Shown here: positions 63,413 to 64,000 of the stretch, piece by piece | Layout: every line of letters starts with the position of its first letter | How positions within the stretch are numbered: the stretch's first letter is position 1 | Source of the DNA: Bradyrhizobium sp. 149 | GTDB taxonomy: Bacteria > Pseudomonadota > Alphaproteobacteria > Rhizobiales > Xanthobacteraceae | NCBI RefSeq assembly: GCF_023073915.1 | Contig: NZ_JADPKK010000020.1 | Location: 321,001-385,000, forward strand | Length of the DNA: 64,000 bases | Direction of reading: 5' to 3' | Notes under the pieces: model-generated | What the model was told of the DNA's origin: nothing | What the model saw: only the letters and a program-made list of their open reading frames with translations | Databases searched by the model: none | Position numbers and translations under genes: made by a program

Positions 63413-64000
63413 AGGCGAGCGCCACAACGCCGACCAGAACGAGGCTGGTCGCCCAGATGACATCCAGATTGAACCAGCTTCGAGAGACGAATTTCAATCC
63501 CAGATGGCGGTAGACCAGCCAAGCCAGACATCCGCCGGCGCTGACCATGGCGGCAACGTGCACCAAAGACACCAGCACCGCCATCCCGAGACTTGCCTTG
63601 ATCAGCGCGCCAGCGGCCTCGTGGCCGGCATCGAGTTCGAAGGCCTGGCAGAGCCCGAGATAGATCGGCACAAGCATCAAGGCGGCGCCGTGGGCAATGG
63701 CGACGGCAAATGACCAGAGCGCCAATTGCGTTGGCGGAATTCGTGCCAGCGTGCGCGGATGGCGCCGCTCGACCAGCCGATAGACGCCGAAGCCAATGAC
63801 AAGAAGGCTAGCGCCGAGCTGGATCGGACGCTGCCACTCGGCCAGCACGAGCAGGAACGCGAATGGCAGCAGCACGAGAAGTGTTGCCAGGAGATGCCCG
63901 GCCGCCAGCGCCCACAACGCGCGAAAGAGCGCGCGCGGGCTCTTGTCCATGAGCCCGGCCGAAACGGCGAGCGGCCAGCCCATTCCCGGATTGACCCCGT
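63390..64000 (-). CDS. Membrane protein, truncated at the window edge
   Basis: At least 197 aa from the ATG at 63983, but the frame continues to the window end (GVNPGMGWPLAVSAGL), so the true start is outside. About five hydrophobic segments (HLLATLLVLLPFAFLLVLAE, LGASLLVIGFGVYRLV, LWSFAVAIAHGAALMLVPIY, LVSLVHVAAMVSAGGCLAWL, IWATSLVLVGVVALAFNLAS). Family not named; the end overlaps the DUF1045 gene end by 23 bp, convergent. Confidence 0.65.
   Translation of the reverse strand, partial: GVNPGMGWPLAVSAGLMDKSPRALFRALWALAAGHLLATLLVLLPFAFLLVLAEWQRPIQLGASLLVIGFGVYRLVERRHPRTLARIPPTQLALWSFAVAIAHGAALMLVPIYLGLCQAFELDAGHEAAGALIKASLGMAVLVSLVHVAAMVSAGGCLAWLVYRHLGLKFVSRSWFNLDVIWATSLVLVGVVALAFNLASWH

Overview
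The window looks like a chromosome segment of a GC-rich alphaproteobacterium of the Bradyrhizobium/Rhodopseudomonas group. The clues are the hisD–UPF0262–phosphatase–maf–yacG housekeeping cluster, alphaproteobacterial-type PHO boxes, several families of palindromic intergenic repeats, and many small secreted proteins of the kind common in that group. No 16S rRNA or plasmid gene is present, so the genus is an inference.

Layout. Positions 1–12.7 kb hold secreted hypotheticals, a Nudix hydrolase, a PaaI-type thioesterase, an aldo/keto reductase, a TPR protein, a flavin amine oxidase–RibD-like–heme-barrel operon, and two decayed genes (a cysteine hydrolase and a LuxR-type HTH protein). A tRNA-Phe (12.8 kb) precedes the minus-strand run yacG, maf, LMW phosphatase, UPF0262, hisD, DUF2948 (13–17 kb). 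From 17 to 23.5 kb come an SDR gene pair divergent from a TetR regulator, an alpha/beta hydrolase, a membrane protein, an EthD-like protein and a cNMP-domain/thioredoxin-reductase-like fusion.

A tRNA-Thr at 23.83 kb is the integration site of an 11.4-kb genomic island (23,862–35,303). It is bounded by a 47-bp direct repeat of the tRNA 3' end and is visibly AT-richer than its surroundings. It carries a tyrosine integrase, a serine resolvase, a DUF3631 ATPase with a tightly packed set of small genes behind a consensus sigma70 promoter, an H-NS-like protein, a membrane protein with a hairpin leader, and a candidate defence cassette: an unrecognised 296-aa protein plus a 1004-aa nuclease–methyltransferase fusion that resembles type ISP enzymes but has no helicase.

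From 35.6 to 49.8 kb lie a DUF3024 protein, a cNMP-binding protein, a ferric-reductase-like/intradiol-like pair, a luciferase-like oxidoreductase, a six-gene catabolic operon divergent from an IclR regulator with a perfect palindromic operator, an O-acetylhomoserine sulfhydrylase-like gene followed by an alpha/beta hydrolase, a basic DUF6496 protein and an SDR.

From 49.2 to 63.4 kb lies a nearly complete phosphonate (C–P lyase) locus. phnGHIJKLMN and a PPOX-fold protein form one minus-strand run; phnF is divergent from phnG; phnCDE1E2 encodes the transporter; and a plus-strand operon encodes a hexapeptide acyltransferase-like protein, a second PhnM and a DUF1045 2H-phosphoesterase-like protein. 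PhoB-type boxes precede phnG, phnC and the plus-strand operon, and a strong palindrome before phnG is the probable PhnF operator. No phnP is seen in the window; the DUF1045 protein is a candidate to take its place. The last gene, a membrane protein, runs off the window edge.
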